Shown here piece by piece: positions 1-8,825 of a DNA stretch of 64,000 nt. The DNA lies in NCBI RefSeq assembly GCF_029892425.1, contig NZ_JARXWB010000009.1, forward strand, positions 202,645-266,644, given 5' to 3'. The notes below the pieces were generated by a model, which saw only the letters and a program-made list of their open reading frames with translations, did no database searches and was not told the DNA's origin. The translations under genes and the position numbers were made by a program. This stretch comes from Bradyrhizobium sp. BR13661 (GTDB taxonomy: Bacteria; Pseudomonadota; Alphaproteobacteria; Rhizobiales; Xanthobacteraceae). Position 1 is the first letter of the stretch. Every line of letters begins with the position of its first letter.

Positions 1-887
1 ACCGCAAGCGCAAGGTCGACTGGCTCGGCGGCGTGCTGCTGATGGCCTCCGCCGTCGTCTTCATGCTGGTGCTGACCTGGGGCGGCACCCGCTTCAAGTG
101 GCTTTCCCCGACCATTGTTGCGATGGTGGGGGGCGCAGTCGCGCTCGCGCTTACCTTCGTCTGGCACGCGCGCCGCGCCGACGAGCCATTCCTGCCGCTG
201 CCGTTGCTATCAGGGTCGGTTGCGCCGTTCGCGCTGACGGCAGGCGGCTGCGGTCTCGGCGCCATTACCGGCCTCACCGTGCAGCTGCCGCTTTATTACG
301 AGCAGGTCTACCACCTTAGCGCCAGCGAGGCCGGCCTTGCACTGATTCCGCTCGCGGCAGTCTCGACCGTGGGCGCGGCCGTCGCCGGCCGCACCATGGC
401 GCGCGCCAAGCACTACAAGCGCGTCGCCATCGTCGGCACGTCCTGGGCCGCGCTGTGCGCGCTCGGCCTCACGCTGACGACCTTGCCGCTGTCGGCGCTC
501 CTGACGCTGATGGCCGCGTTTGCGCTCGGGCTCGGCACGACCTTCCCGGTCTGCGTGGTCTCGCTGCAGAATTCCGTTGCCCGCCCGCTGGTCGGCACCA
601 TTACCGGCGCGATGAATTTCTTCCGCTCGCTGATGTCGTCATTCACGGTCGCTGCATTTGCCGCGATCCTGCTGATTGCGCTCGGCGCCGACATTCCGCT
701 GGCCGGCGAGCATCACGCCGCAGGCGGCATTCCCGCGATCCCCACTGAAGACATGCGGCACGCCTTCCGCTACGTGTTCGCGGCGGCGACCGCGCTGATG
801 ACCACCGCCTCGCTCTGCCTGATCATGATGGAGGAGCGGCCGCTCGCCGGTCCTTCCGTGACCAAGCACGTGGAGATGGCGGAGTAG
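1..887 (+). CDS. MFS drug efflux transporter, C-terminal part (DHA2-like)
   Basis: This is the C-terminal part of an inner-membrane proton-driven exporter of the major facilitator superfamily. The frame is open from base 3 at the window edge, so the true start lies to the left. About 294 residues are visible, with roughly eight hydrophobic segments, which fits the last eight of the 14 helices of the DHA2 (EmrB/QacA) group. The long hydrophilic loop before the last helix is also usual there. The substrate cannot be read from the sequence. It converges on the thiamine-diphosphate enzyme with only 9 bases between stop codons. Confidence 0.85.
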   Translation, partial: RKRKVDWLGGVLLMASAVVFMLVLTWGGTRFKWLSPTIVAMVGGAVALALTFVWHARRADEPFLPLPLLSGSVAPFALTAGGCGLGAITGLTVQLPLYYEQVYHLSASEAGLALIPLAAVSTVGAAVAGRTMARAKHYKRVAIVGTSWAALCALGLTLTTLPLSALLTLMAAFALGLGTTFPVCVVSLQNSVARPLVGTITGAMNFFRSLMSSFTVAAFAAILLIALGADIPLAGEHHAAGGIPAIPTEDMRHAFRYVFAAATALMTTASLCLIMMEERPLAGPSVTKHVEMAE

Positions 888-896
888 GGAGTCTCC

Positions 897-2531
897 CTAC
901 GTCCCCGGCCGCGACACGTCGGTCTCCTTGCTGGTGATGAACTCCAGCAGCACCGGCACGCCTTCCTTCGTTTTCTGGATGCCGCGCTTGATTGCGGGGA
1001 TGATGTCCTCGGGCTTCGTGACGCGTTCGCCATAGCCGCCAAAGGCGCGTGCCATCGCGGCATAGTCGCCGGAAATATCGGTCGAGCGATATTTCTCCGT
1101 CGAGATCGGCATGACTTTGAGCTCGATCGCCATCGAGAAATTGTTGAGCAGGACCGACATGATCGGAATGCGCTCGCGCACCGCCGTCTCGAAATCCATT
1201 CCCGTAAAACCGATCGCGGCATCGCCCCACACATTGATGCAGAGCTTGTCGGGCTTTGCCAGCTTGGCGCCCATCGCAAGCCCAAGGCCGTAGCCGAGCT
1301 GCGTGGTTTTGCCCCAGCCGAGATAGGAGAGGGGTGTCACCGCCTTCCAGAACGGCGAGAGCTGGTCGCGCGGGCTGCCGGCATCATGGGTGATGATGGT
1401 GTTGTCGATGTCGACGGTGTGCTGCAAGTCCCACAGCACGCGATAGGGGTTGAGCGGCGCATCATTGCTGGTGAGCTTCGGCGTCCATTTCGCCAGCCAC
1501 TCCCTGTGCGAGGCCGCGATCTCGGCGGCGACCGCGGAAGCATCGCGATCCGCGGTGACGGTCTTGCCGATCTCCTCCAGCAGCGCATCGAGCACGAGGC
1601 CGGCATCGCCGACGAGGCCGATCTTCGCCTCGACGTCCTTGTTGAGATGGTTCGGATCGAGCGTCGAATGGATAATGGTCTTGCCCTTCGGCATCGCGAT
1701 GCCGAAACTGGTCTCGGTGAAGGAGCAGCCGATGCCGAAGATGACGTCGGCCTCAGCGAGAAACTTCGGCACCGCGCGCGGCACGGCGAGGCCGCCCGAG
1801 CCGAGCGAGAGTGGATGCGTCTCGGGGAATGATGATTTGCCGCCAAGACTGGTGGTCACGGGAATGGCGAGCCGTTCTGCCAATCGCTTCAATTGCGGCC
1901 ACGCTTGCGCGTAATGCACGCCCTGGCCGGCATAGATCACCGGACGTCCGGCCTTGACGAGCAGGGCCGCTGCTTCCTTCACATGCACGGGGTCGGCGCC
2001 GTAGCGGGTGCGCAGCACCGGCGTGTAGTTCAGCGGCTCCGGCACCTCCTCGTTCCACACGTCCGCGGGGATTTCGACGATGACAGGCCCGCCGCGGCCG
2101 TTCTTGAGCTTGGTGAAGGCGCGTCGGAAGATATTGGCGACTTCGGCGGCAAGGATGATCGGCTCGGATGATTTCGCAAACGGCCTCATCGCCTCGCTGG
2201 AATTGAAGTTCGGCTCGATATGCGCGAGCCGGCGCTGATAGCCCATCGGCAGCACCAGCACGGGCACGGATTCGCCAAAGCACTGCGCGACACCGCCCAT
2301 CGCGTTCTCCGCGCCGGGTCCGTGCTGCATGCAGAACGCACCGATCGTGCGCCCCGACGTGACGCGCGAGATCGCATCCGCCATGTGTACCCCGACGCGC
2401 TCCTGGCGCACCATCACCGGGCGGATCTCGGCTTTGGCCGCGTGCTCGATCAGATGATTGACGGGATAGCCGCAGAGGATCTCGATCCCCTCGCGCCGCA
2501 TGATTTCCGCAATGGCGGTGCCGAGCTTCAT
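897..2531 (-). CDS. Thiamine diphosphate-dependent enzyme (acetolactate synthase-like family)
   Basis: A 544-residue cytoplasmic enzyme with the three-domain layout of the acetolactate synthase/benzoylformate decarboxylase family: N-terminal pyrimidine-binding domain, central domain, C-terminal diphosphate domain. The cofactor-activating Glu is visible in RQERVG, and the metal-diphosphate motif runs from WGDAA to LLNN with the usual spacing. The ATG is preceded by GAGGAGAGAG. The reaction is not determined: no small regulatory subunit gene is adjacent and the protein lacks the context of branched-chain amino-acid synthesis, so a 2-oxo-acid decarboxylase, oxalyl-CoA decarboxylase-like or carboligase role are all open. 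Confidence 0.85.
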   Translation of the reverse strand: MKLGTAIAEIMRREGIEILCGYPVNHLIEHAAKAEIRPVMVRQERVGVHMADAISRVTSGRTIGAFCMQHGPGAENAMGGVAQCFGESVPVLVLPMGYQRRLAHIEPNFNSSEAMRPFAKSSEPIILAAEVANIFRRAFTKLKNGRGGPVIVEIPADVWNEEVPEPLNYTPVLRTRYGADPVHVKEAAALLVKAGRPVIYAGQGVHYAQAWPQLKRLAERLAIPVTTSLGGKSSFPETHPLSLGSGGLAVPRAVPKFLAEADVIFGIGCSFTETSFGIAMPKGKTIIHSTLDPNHLNKDVEAKIGLVGDAGLVLDALLEEIGKTVTADRDASAVAAEIAASHREWLAKWTPKLTSNDAPLNPYRVLWDLQHTVDIDNTIITHDAGSPRDQLSPFWKAVTPLSYLGWGKTTQLGYGLGLAMGAKLAKPDKLCINVWGDAAIGFTGMDFETAVRERIPIMSVLLNNFSMAIELKVMPISTEKYRSTDISGDYAAMARAFGGYGERVTKPEDIIPAIKRGIQKTKEGVPVLLEFITSKETDVSRPGT

Positions 2532-2729
2532 GGCGTCTCTCTCCTCAGGCAGAGGCCGGTTGCTCCGGCTGTTGGGGAGAGAGGATCAGGAAAACGACAA
2601 ACCGTAAAGCGCAGCCCTGGCGCGTAAGCGCTGGGGCAGGCATGCAGGCCGGTGTCATGCGCCTCGTCCGGATTTCGGCAGGAGTTTTGCAACGTAGCCC
2701 GGGATGGCCGGGAAATATTTGGAGGCGAC

Positions 2730-3137
2730 ATGACTGACGGCGTACGCGATCTTTTCGATCATTGGGAACGGGTCTGGCACGACGCCCAATACGACCTGAT
2801 CCCCGACTGCGTTGGCTCGCATTACATCCGCCACGACGAGAAGGGCGATCGGACCGTCACACGCGATGAATATGCCGCGGAATTGCGGGCCGTTCATCGA
2901 GACCGTCCCGGAATCCGCGTCGTGGTCTACGATCACTCCTTCACCGCGGATCGTGCCTGGTTCCGCTTTGCATTTGTCTGGCCTGATTCCGCGACCGGCG
3001 AAATGCGCAGCCGCGCCGGCATGCAGGCCTATCGCATCGAGGGCGGCAAGCTGGCCGAGACCTGGATTACGATGCTCGGCCTCGGCACCACATGGGCGGA
3101 CGAGCCGCAACAGCGATGGACCAGCCGGAAGGGATGA
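2730..3137 (+). CDS. SnoaL/NTF2-like protein
   Basis: A 135-residue protein that resembles the SnoaL-like polyketide cyclase/NTF2-like fold: an N-terminal helix with W and H residues (DLFDHWERVWHDAQ), then beta strands ending in an E-T-W segment. Members bind small hydrophobic ligands or act as isomerases or hydratases; no specific reaction can be assigned. The ATG at 2730 is chosen because GGAGG lies at 2721-2725. A longer in-frame reading upstream lacks a ribosome site. It diverges from the thiamine-diphosphate enzyme across about 200 bases. Confidence 0.7.
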   Translation: MTDGVRDLFDHWERVWHDAQYDLIPDCVGSHYIRHDEKGDRTVTRDEYAAELRAVHRDRPGIRVVVYDHSFTADRAWFRFAFVWPDSATGEMRSRAGMQAYRIEGGKLAETWITMLGLGTTWADEPQQRWTSRKG

Positions 3138-3158
3138 GGAGTTCCGGTGGCAAACTTC

Positions 3159-3587
3159 CTATTTGCAGTTCTTGCAGATCGTCAGCTTTCGCTTCAGCGC
3201 CTCGTCTTCCTGGTCGACCAATGACTGGCTGTCGAGGCCATTTGTATCCCGCGCGGAGCGTGACCTCACAGGCTGGGTCACCTGGCTGGGTTTGTCACTG
3301 TCGTCGACGGTGGCGCTGAAGCCATCGTAATCGGCGGCTGGGTTTGGCGCCGACCCGACCACAGGCAGCGAAGGTTCTGCAGGAGATGCCGCGGGCGTGC
3401 GATGATCGTTCGTCACCGCGGTCGGCTCCCTCTTGGGTTTAGCGCTTTTGGCATTCGCATGCGGTGGCGATGCATTGGGCGGAGCCAGCGAAACCGGCGG
3501 TGTAGCCGAACTCTGCGCTCTCGCGCCGTCATGCGACCAGAGGCCGATCAAGATCAGGCTGAAAGCCAGGAGCATCGCGCGTCTCAT
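3159..3587 (-). CDS. Exported proline/alanine-rich protein of unknown function
   Basis: A 142-residue protein with a clear signal peptide (positively charged MRRAM, hydrophobic core, cleavage near ARA-Q at residue 24). The rest is a low-complexity Pro/Ala/Ser-rich stretch, likely unstructured, ending in a charged tail with a C-x-x-C pair (TICKNCK). A GAAGGA ribosome site precedes the ATG. It is probably periplasmic or envelope-attached. The terminal Cys pair could bind metal or form a disulfide; that is inference. I do not recognise the family. Confidence 0.6.
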   Translation of the reverse strand: MRRAMLLAFSLILIGLWSHDGARAQSSATPPVSLAPPNASPPHANAKSAKPKREPTAVTNDHRTPAASPAEPSLPVVGSAPNPAADYDGFSATVDDSDKPSQVTQPVRSRSARDTNGLDSQSLVDQEDEALKRKLTICKNCK

Positions 3588-3913
3588 CGGCGTCCTTCAA
3601 GCGATTTTGGTTCAATGATTGACGGCATGGCTTTTCGCGCCACGTCGCAAAGAATACCAGCACCCATTTGGCCGTCAAAGTTGACGGAAATGAGCCGCTA
3701 TCGCCAGCGATACCGAAGTGCGCCAGTTCCGCCGGGATTGAAGCATTGGCACGGGGCGTCCGCGACCGCGGCGATGACACACATCGCGATCCGGGAGTCT
3801 TTGGACGGCAAGAACGTGAACTCGCTAGAGAAGGTCCGTGAGGAACAATACCGGAAGCAGGGACCCGGACGCCGTCATTGCTTCGCTACGCTCGCAATGA
3901 CGGGAGGCCAGCC
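3588..3913. other. Gene-free interval between exported protein and Flp pilin genes
   Basis: About 325 bases without a convincing gene. Open frames crossing it have no ribosome sites and shadow the neighbours. Its right end carries a short inverted repeat (listed separately). No terminator or promoter stands out. Confidence 0.5.
3873..3902. repeat. Short inverted repeat, fragment of a palindromic intergenic element
   Basis: CGTCATTGC at 3873-3881 pairs with GCAATGACG at 3894-3902. The wording (CGTCATTGC...CGCAATGACGG) matches the short palindromic elements scattered between rhizobial genes. It could form a hairpin just after the minus-strand Flp pilin stop codon and help end that transcript, but there is no T run. 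Confidence 0.6.
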
Positions 3914-4078
3914 TTACTTCGTGGCCGCGCTGATCGAGTTGAACTTGTTGCTGAGCAGGACACTGCCGGTGTTGGTCACGACGGTGACGATGGCGAGCGC
4001 GATGCCGGCGGCGATCAGGCCATATTCGATCGCGGTGGCGCCCTTCTCATCGGCAAGAAAAGACTTGAGCACAATCAT
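3914..4078 (-). CDS. Flp family type IVb pilin
   Basis: A 54-residue Flp/Fap pilin subunit. It has the short leader, the prepilin-peptidase site just before ATAIEYGL, the conserved E-Y pair after the cut site, and a hydrophobic stretch of about 20 residues (LIAAGIALAIVTVV) that forms the pilus core and membrane anchor. The ATG at 4078 is chosen because AGGAG sits 7 bases upstream; a longer reading adds a non-pilin extension. No tad/cpa secretion genes are in the window, so this is an isolated pilin copy that would depend on a machinery encoded elsewhere. Confidence 0.85.
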   Translation of the reverse strand: MIVLKSFLADEKGATAIEYGLIAAGIALAIVTVVTNTGSVLLSNKFNSISAATK

Positions 4079-4262
4079 CGCCAACTCCTGTTCATCCGGA
4101 CCAATATAAGCGCGCGTCGTTATCAAAGTCGTAAAGCGATCAACGAGGCGCTTGCGCGCGTTAAAGGGCAGGTTGGGCAGACCTTGCCTTCTGTGTCTTA
4201 AGGTAACAGCCGTTAAACGAAGGTTTCATTATCCACTTCAAATGAACGGAAGCGGGCCTGGC

Positions 4263-4445
4263 TCAATTGGCGGTGGTGTGCTCCGGCGTGCCGCTGCGGC
4301 GGCGCCCCAGCACTGCAGCGATACGTCCGACCAGATAGCTCACGACACGCGGCTGCGCCCGCAACGCCGTATCGGCGATGCGTTCTTCCTCGGCCGTGTC
4401 GCTCACGAGGCCGATGTAGTTCTTGCTGGCGTCCTGCTGCGGCAC
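4263..4445 (-). CDS. Possible small hypothetical protein
   Basis: A 60-residue frame starting at GTG. It contains an amphipathic, protein-like stretch (IGLVSDTAEEERIADTAL) and an Arg-rich end. No good ribosome site precedes the GTG, and the frame stays open further upstream with less protein-like content. It may be a real small gene, the end of a decayed gene, or chance in high-GC DNA. No family recognised. Confidence 0.3.
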   Translation of the reverse strand: MPQQDASKNYIGLVSDTAEEERIADTALRAQPRVVSYLVGRIAAVLGRRRSGTPEHTTAN

Positions 4446-4632
4446 GGAGGTGCGAACCCTGGCTCAATCGATGGCGGACCATGGTGCGCGCAAAGGCAAT
4501 CAGCGGTTAATTTTGTGTCCCGTAGGAATACCCGGGTGCGGTATGATGGCATGTGCCGCCGAAAATGACCCGGCCGCTTAAGGGATTGTTGAGGCTGTTC
4601 GTCAACCGATCGGCAAGCATGCCGATCTCGGC

Positions 4633-4869
4633 TCATGCGCGGCGGTCGTCCGCATTCAACGCGCGCAGCATGCCGATGCGCGCGAATATCAGCCAGCCGC
4701 CGCCGGTTTCTGCCGCGTTGATCAGCATCTCGATGGCGGTCTGCCAGTGCGGATCCTGCTGCTCAGCCTCAGGCAGCTGCATGATGAAGTCGGCGGCCTC
4801 TTGCAGCGTGCGCAGCTTGGCGCTGCCGCGCAAGCTGATCGGATCGTCGAACGGCGTCGACCAGGGCAT
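4633..4869 (-). CDS. Small conserved-looking protein downstream of ku
   Basis: A 78-residue acidic, helix-rich protein with no signal peptide or membrane segment. It starts 58 bases after the ku stop codon on the same strand, so it is probably co-transcribed with ku. The sequence around residues 17-65 (LRTLQEAADFIMQLP, then HWQTAIEMLINAAE) looks like a compact helical domain. I do not recognise a named family. A role in end joining would rest on neighbourhood alone. Confidence 0.65.
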   Translation of the reverse strand: MPWSTPFDDPISLRGSAKLRTLQEAADFIMQLPEAEQQDPHWQTAIEMLINAAETGGGWLIFARIGMLRALNADDRRA

Positions 4870-4927
4870 GTCAGTCTGCCCGGTCGGTGAGGGGAGGTGT
4901 CACGGCGCGATCGGCGACGCGATGTGG

Positions 4928-5914
4928 TCAGCCGGCCTTCTTGGTTCGCGTGGTCGCGCGCACCGGCTTGTCGGCCTTCTTGGGCGCGGCCTCCCTGGCG
5001 GCGGCGTCCTTGCCGCCCTTGCCCGAGATCGGCAGCAGCATCTCGCGCTGTCCCTCGACACGCTTCTTCGGCTTCTTCGCCTTGGTCGTTTCCTTCGCTG
5101 GCTCCTTGGCAACCTTCGCCGCGGGAGCCGCTTCCTTCTCGTTCGCCAGGCTCTTCTTCAGCGCGTCCATCAGATTGATGACGTTGCCGCCGCTCTTTGG
5201 CGTGGCCTTGGCCGCGATCGGCGCGCCCGAGCGCTTCTTGTTGATGAGATCGATCAGCGCCGTCTCGTAATGATCTTCGAACAGCTCGGGCTCGAACGCG
5301 CCCGACTTCTTCTCGACGATGTGCTTGGCGAGGTCGAGCATGTCCTTCGTCAGCTTCACGTCCTGGATGTCGTCGAAATACTCGCTCTCGCTGCGGACTT
5401 CGTAGGGGTAGCGCAGCAGCGTGCCCATCAGCCCGCTCTCGAGCGGCTCCAGCGCAATGATGTGCTCGCGATTGGTCAGCACCACGCGGCCGATCGCGAC
5501 CTTGTCCATGCTGCGAATTGTCTCGCGGATGACCGCATAGGCGTCGTGGCCGACCTTGCCGTCGGGCACGAGATAATAGGGGCGGATCAGATAGCGATTG
5601 TCGATGTCGGCCTTGGGCACGAACTCGTCGATGTCGATCGTGTGGGTCGAGTCCAGCGCGATGTCGTCGAGCTCGTCCTTGGTGACCTCGATGTAGGTGT
5701 CGGTGTCGACCTTGTAGCCCTTGACGATGTCCTCGGAGGTCACCTCGTCGCCGGTCTCGGCGTCGACCTTGAGATACTTGATCCGGTGGCCGGTCTTGCG
5801 ATTGATCTGGTTGAACGAGACCTTCTCGGTATCCGACGTGGCCGGATACAGCGCGACCGGGCAGGTCACGAGCGACAGACGCAGAAAACCCTTCCAATTG
5901 GCGCGGGGGGCCAT
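4928..5914 (-). CDS. ku: Non-homologous end joining protein Ku
   Basis: A 328-residue bacterial Ku. Homodimers form a ring on double-strand DNA ends and recruit ligase D. The N-terminal beta-barrel core is plain (FLRLSLVTCPVALYPA, then VSFNQINRKTGHRIKY), followed by the dimerisation region and a Lys/Ala-rich C-terminal tail (about residues 240-328) of the kind that binds DNA and LigD. Length is at the upper end for the family because of this tail. No ligD is in the window; rhizobia often carry several ku and ligD copies. A small gene follows directly. Confidence 0.95.
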   Translation of the reverse strand: MAPRANWKGFLRLSLVTCPVALYPATSDTEKVSFNQINRKTGHRIKYLKVDAETGDEVTSEDIVKGYKVDTDTYIEVTKDELDDIALDSTHTIDIDEFVPKADIDNRYLIRPYYLVPDGKVGHDAYAVIRETIRSMDKVAIGRVVLTNREHIIALEPLESGLMGTLLRYPYEVRSESEYFDDIQDVKLTKDMLDLAKHIVEKKSGAFEPELFEDHYETALIDLINKKRSGAPIAAKATPKSGGNVINLMDALKKSLANEKEAAPAAKVAKEPAKETTKAKKPKKRVEGQREMLLPISGKGGKDAAAREAAPKKADKPVRATTRTKKAG

Positions 5915-6148
5915 GGGCTACTCCAAACGCAACGGGGACAGACCTATGAGGATACCATCGGGGAACACCGAATCATACACAGGTCCGTGCGGAATCTTGC
6001 AACTGCGTTAACCAGTCGCTGACTCCAGCGGTTTGGCCCATTTGGGCAGCAAAAGCCGGAACATCAATTCGGGTCGGGCGTTGGCTCAGGACACAGGGCC
6101 GTGATCGGACGCGGTCATCGGGGGCGGCATCCAGAAATTGAGGTCACC

Positions 6149-6304
6149 ATGGCAACCACGCGCGAGGACCGTCAGATCGTCGAAACAGCCACCGAGGCGC
6201 GCCAGGGCGAACCAGGGCCGTCGGTGGCAGCGCTGCTCGCCATTTCGACCGGACTTGCGATCCTGATCCTCGCCGTCATCTGGTTCGTGTTCTTCCGGAC
6301 CTGA
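6149..6304 (+). CDS. Small single-pass membrane protein
   Basis: A 51-residue protein: a hydrophilic N-terminal half of about 27 residues followed by one strong membrane helix (LLAISTGLAILILAVIWFVFF) at the C-terminus, so it is probably an N-in tail-anchored inner-membrane peptide. The ATG at 6149 is preceded by GAGGT. It lies about 230 bases before the FeuP-like regulator on the same strand. Rhizobial feuPQ is known to be controlled by a small protein (FeuN), but this one lacks a signal peptide and I see no evidence that it is FeuN. Confidence 0.6.
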   Translation: MATTREDRQIVETATEARQGEPGPSVAALLAISTGLAILILAVIWFVFFRT

Positions 6305-6534
6305 CGGAAAACCGGCAGGAAGGGCGGACCTTCCGGAGAGCCGCGATACGCGACAGATTGCGCCCGCCATGCTGCCGGTTCGTCCGGTGGCTTGGCGGGC
6401 GCGGTCGCGTTTGACGCGAAGAGATCGTATATGACTAAAAAGTAACGCAGACGGTTCCGTGCGTTCATACTCGGTTCACGCCGGAATTGCTCATCTCTGG
6501 CGATCGATTGTGCAATCTATTTCTGGAGAGAAGC

Positions 6535-7209
6535 GTGCGCCTGCTCGTTGTTGAGGACGACCCCGATCTCAATCGCCAGCTTACCAAGGCGCTGACGGAC
6601 GCCGGCTATGTCGTCGACCGCGCCTTCGACGGTGAGGAAGGACACTATCTCGGCGACAACGAACCGTATGACGCCGTGGTGCTCGATATCGGCCTGCCCA
6701 AGAAGGACGGCATCTCGGTGCTGGAGGCCTGGCGCCGCAACGGCCGCACCATGCCGGTTTTGATCCTCACCGCGCGCGACCGCTGGAGCGACAAGGTCCA
6801 GGGTTTCGATGCCGGCGCCGACGATTACGTCGCCAAGCCGTTCCATCTGGAAGAGGTGCTGGCGCGGATCCGCGCGCTGCTGCGCCGCTCGACCGGCCAC
6901 GCCCAAAGCGAGCTCTCCTGTGGTCCTGTTACCCTCGACACCCGCACCGGCCGGGTCAGCGTGTCGGGCAACCCGGTCAAGATGACCTCGCACGAATATC
7001 GGCTTCTGGCCTATCTGATGCACCATTCGGGGCGCGTCGTGTCGCGCACCGAGCTGGTCGAGCATCTCTACGACCAGGATTTCGACCGCGACTCCAACAC
7101 GATTGAGGTCTTTGTCGGCCGCATCCGCAAGAAGCTCGACGTCGACATCATCCAGACCGTCCGCGGCCTCGGCTATCTCCTGACCCCGCCGCCGGCCCCC
7201 GGCGCCTGA
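6535..7209 (+). CDS. feuP: Response regulator, OmpR/PhoP family (FeuP-like)
   Basis: A 224-residue DNA-binding response regulator. The receiver domain (residues 1-115) has the acidic pair at the start (VVEDDPD), the phospho-acceptor Asp in VVLDIGLP and the Lys in VAKPFH. The C-terminal winged helix (about 125-220) ends in the usual VRGLGYLL. The wording around NRQLTKAL and DGISVLEAW is what I know from rhizobial FeuP, which with FeuQ controls osmotic adaptation and cyclic glucan export. GTG at 6535 is chosen because GGAGAG lies just upstream and the receiver starts there. The kinase gene follows after 46 bases. Confidence 0.85.
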   Translation: MRLLVVEDDPDLNRQLTKALTDAGYVVDRAFDGEEGHYLGDNEPYDAVVLDIGLPKKDGISVLEAWRRNGRTMPVLILTARDRWSDKVQGFDAGADDYVAKPFHLEEVLARIRALLRRSTGHAQSELSCGPVTLDTRTGRVSVSGNPVKMTSHEYRLLAYLMHHSGRVVSRTELVEHLYDQDFDRDSNTIEVFVGRIRKKLDVDIIQTVRGLGYLLTPPPAPGA

Positions 7210-7255
7210 GGCGTGTGGGCTTGACGGACGGCTCGACACGGGCCTTGGTCCGGTC

Positions 7256-8677
7256 ATGACCGCTGAAGCCATGCCCCCTCATGCTCCCGGGATCATTCCG
7301 ATGCCCGCCAGCTCGCTTGCGAACCGCCTGTTCCTGTCGGCGACCGCCTGGCTCGTGGTGATCCTGGCGATTACGGGCGTGGTGCTGTCGTCGGTCTACA
7401 AGAACGCAACCGAGCGCGCCTTCGACCGCCGGCTCAATCTCTCTCTGCGTACGCTCGTCGCGGAAGTCGCGACCCCCGACGAGCCGCCTGACCGCCAGTT
7501 CCAATCGCTCGGCGAGCCCCTGTTCGAGCTGCCGCTGTCCGGCTGGTATTGGCAGATCACGCGCACCGACACCGAAAAGCCGGAGGTACGCACGTCGAAA
7601 TCGCTCTGGGACAAGAAGCTGCCGAAGCTGGAGGATCAGGGCACCGAGCTCACCGCCGCCGGCATCCGGCTCGCCTATGTGGACGGGCCTGAGGGGCAGA
7701 ATTTGCGCATGGTGGAGCGGCCGGTCGATCTCGGCGGCGACGGCAAATACCTCGTCAGCGTCGCCGGCGATTCCACAGAGATTTTCGACGAGACGCGGAG
7801 CTTCGACTATTACCTCGGCGGCACCTTCACCGCGCTCGGCATCGTGCTGCTGCTGACCACCGTGTTCCAGGTCCGCTTCGGTCTCGCACCGCTCAAGCGC
7901 ATCTCCGAATCCATCGCCGACATCCGTTCGGGCAGGGCCGAGCGGCTCGAGGGTGAATTCCCGGTCGAGATCGCGCCGCTCGCGCGCGAGACCAACGCGC
8001 TGATCGATGCCAACAGAGAGATCGTGGAGCGCGCCCGCACTCATGTCGGCAATCTCGCGCATGCGATCAAGACACCGCTCTCGGTCATCGTCAATGAAGC
8101 CGGCTCGCACGCGGCCGATCCGTTCGCGGCCAAGGTGATGGAGCAGGCCGACGTGATGCGGAGCCAGCTCGCCCATCATCTGGAGCGGGCGCGCATCGCG
8201 GCGAGAGTCTCGGTCGTAGGCACGGTGACGGAGGTCGCCCCCGCGATCGAAGCGCTGCGGCGGACGATGGAAAAGATCTATCGCGGTCGCGGCATCGCGG
8301 TCGAGGCCAAGGCCGATCCGTCGGCAAAATTCCGGGGCGAGCGCCAGGATCTGGAGGAAATGGTCGGCAACCTCGTCGACAATGCCTGCAAATGGGCGGC
8401 CTCACGCGTCTTCATCGAGGTTTTGGTCGAGCCACCGATCGAGGCCGGTGCTGGCCTCAGGCTCCGGCTCATCGTCGATGACGACGGGCGCGGCCTCTCG
8501 GAGGCCGAGCGCGCCCAGGTCTCCCGCAGGGGCCAGCGGCTCGACGAATCCAAGCCGGGTTCCGGGCTCGGGCTCTCGATCGTGACGGACCTCGCCGCGC
8601 TATATGGCGGCAGCCTCTCGCTGGGCAGCGCGCCGATCGGGGGCTTGCGCGCCGAGCTGGTGTTGCCGGGAATTTAA
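7256..8677 (+). CDS. feuQ: Sensor histidine kinase (FeuQ/PhoQ-like)
   Basis: A 473-residue inner-membrane sensor kinase, partner of the preceding regulator. One membrane helix is near residues 25-50, a periplasmic domain of about 130 residues follows (containing LSGWYWQI, typical of PhoQ-type sensors), then a second helix near 190-210, HAMP, the phospho-acceptor His in NLAHAIKTPL, and the ATPase domain with N box (NLVDNACKW), DDDGRG and GSGLGLSI. Start is the ATG at 7256; an in-frame ATG at 7301 is an alternative. The FeuQ name is by family resemblance to the pair. Confidence 0.82.
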   Translation: MTAEAMPPHAPGIIPMPASSLANRLFLSATAWLVVILAITGVVLSSVYKNATERAFDRRLNLSLRTLVAEVATPDEPPDRQFQSLGEPLFELPLSGWYWQITRTDTEKPEVRTSKSLWDKKLPKLEDQGTELTAAGIRLAYVDGPEGQNLRMVERPVDLGGDGKYLVSVAGDSTEIFDETRSFDYYLGGTFTALGIVLLLTTVFQVRFGLAPLKRISESIADIRSGRAERLEGEFPVEIAPLARETNALIDANREIVERARTHVGNLAHAIKTPLSVIVNEAGSHAADPFAAKVMEQADVMRSQLAHHLERARIAARVSVVGTVTEVAPAIEALRRTMEKIYRGRGIAVEAKADPSAKFRGERQDLEEMVGNLVDNACKWAASRVFIEVLVEPPIEAGAGLRLRLIVDDDGRGLSEAERAQVSRRGQRLDESKPGSGLGLSIVTDLAALYGGSLSLGSAPIGGLRAELVLPGI

Positions 8678-8825
8678 TCCTCTGATTTGGCACGATTATT
8701 TTGGCTTCCGGGCGAAACCGGAGGCATTCGGACTGACTTCCTCAACGGCTTCTTAAGGCGCGCCCACCTATGATCGGCGCGGACGCATCCTACGTCCGCC
8801 ATTTTACCGTGCATTACCCGGGCGC

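Noticed and set aside
3402..4109. A 235-codon plus-strand frame across the exported-protein and pilin genes.
   Set aside because: It opposes two genes with ribosome sites and clear signals, and has no domain pattern of its own.
6149..6304. Considered as FeuN, the small regulator of FeuPQ.
   Set aside because: FeuN is described as an exported periplasmic protein; this peptide has a C-terminal membrane anchor and no signal peptide, so position alone is not enough.
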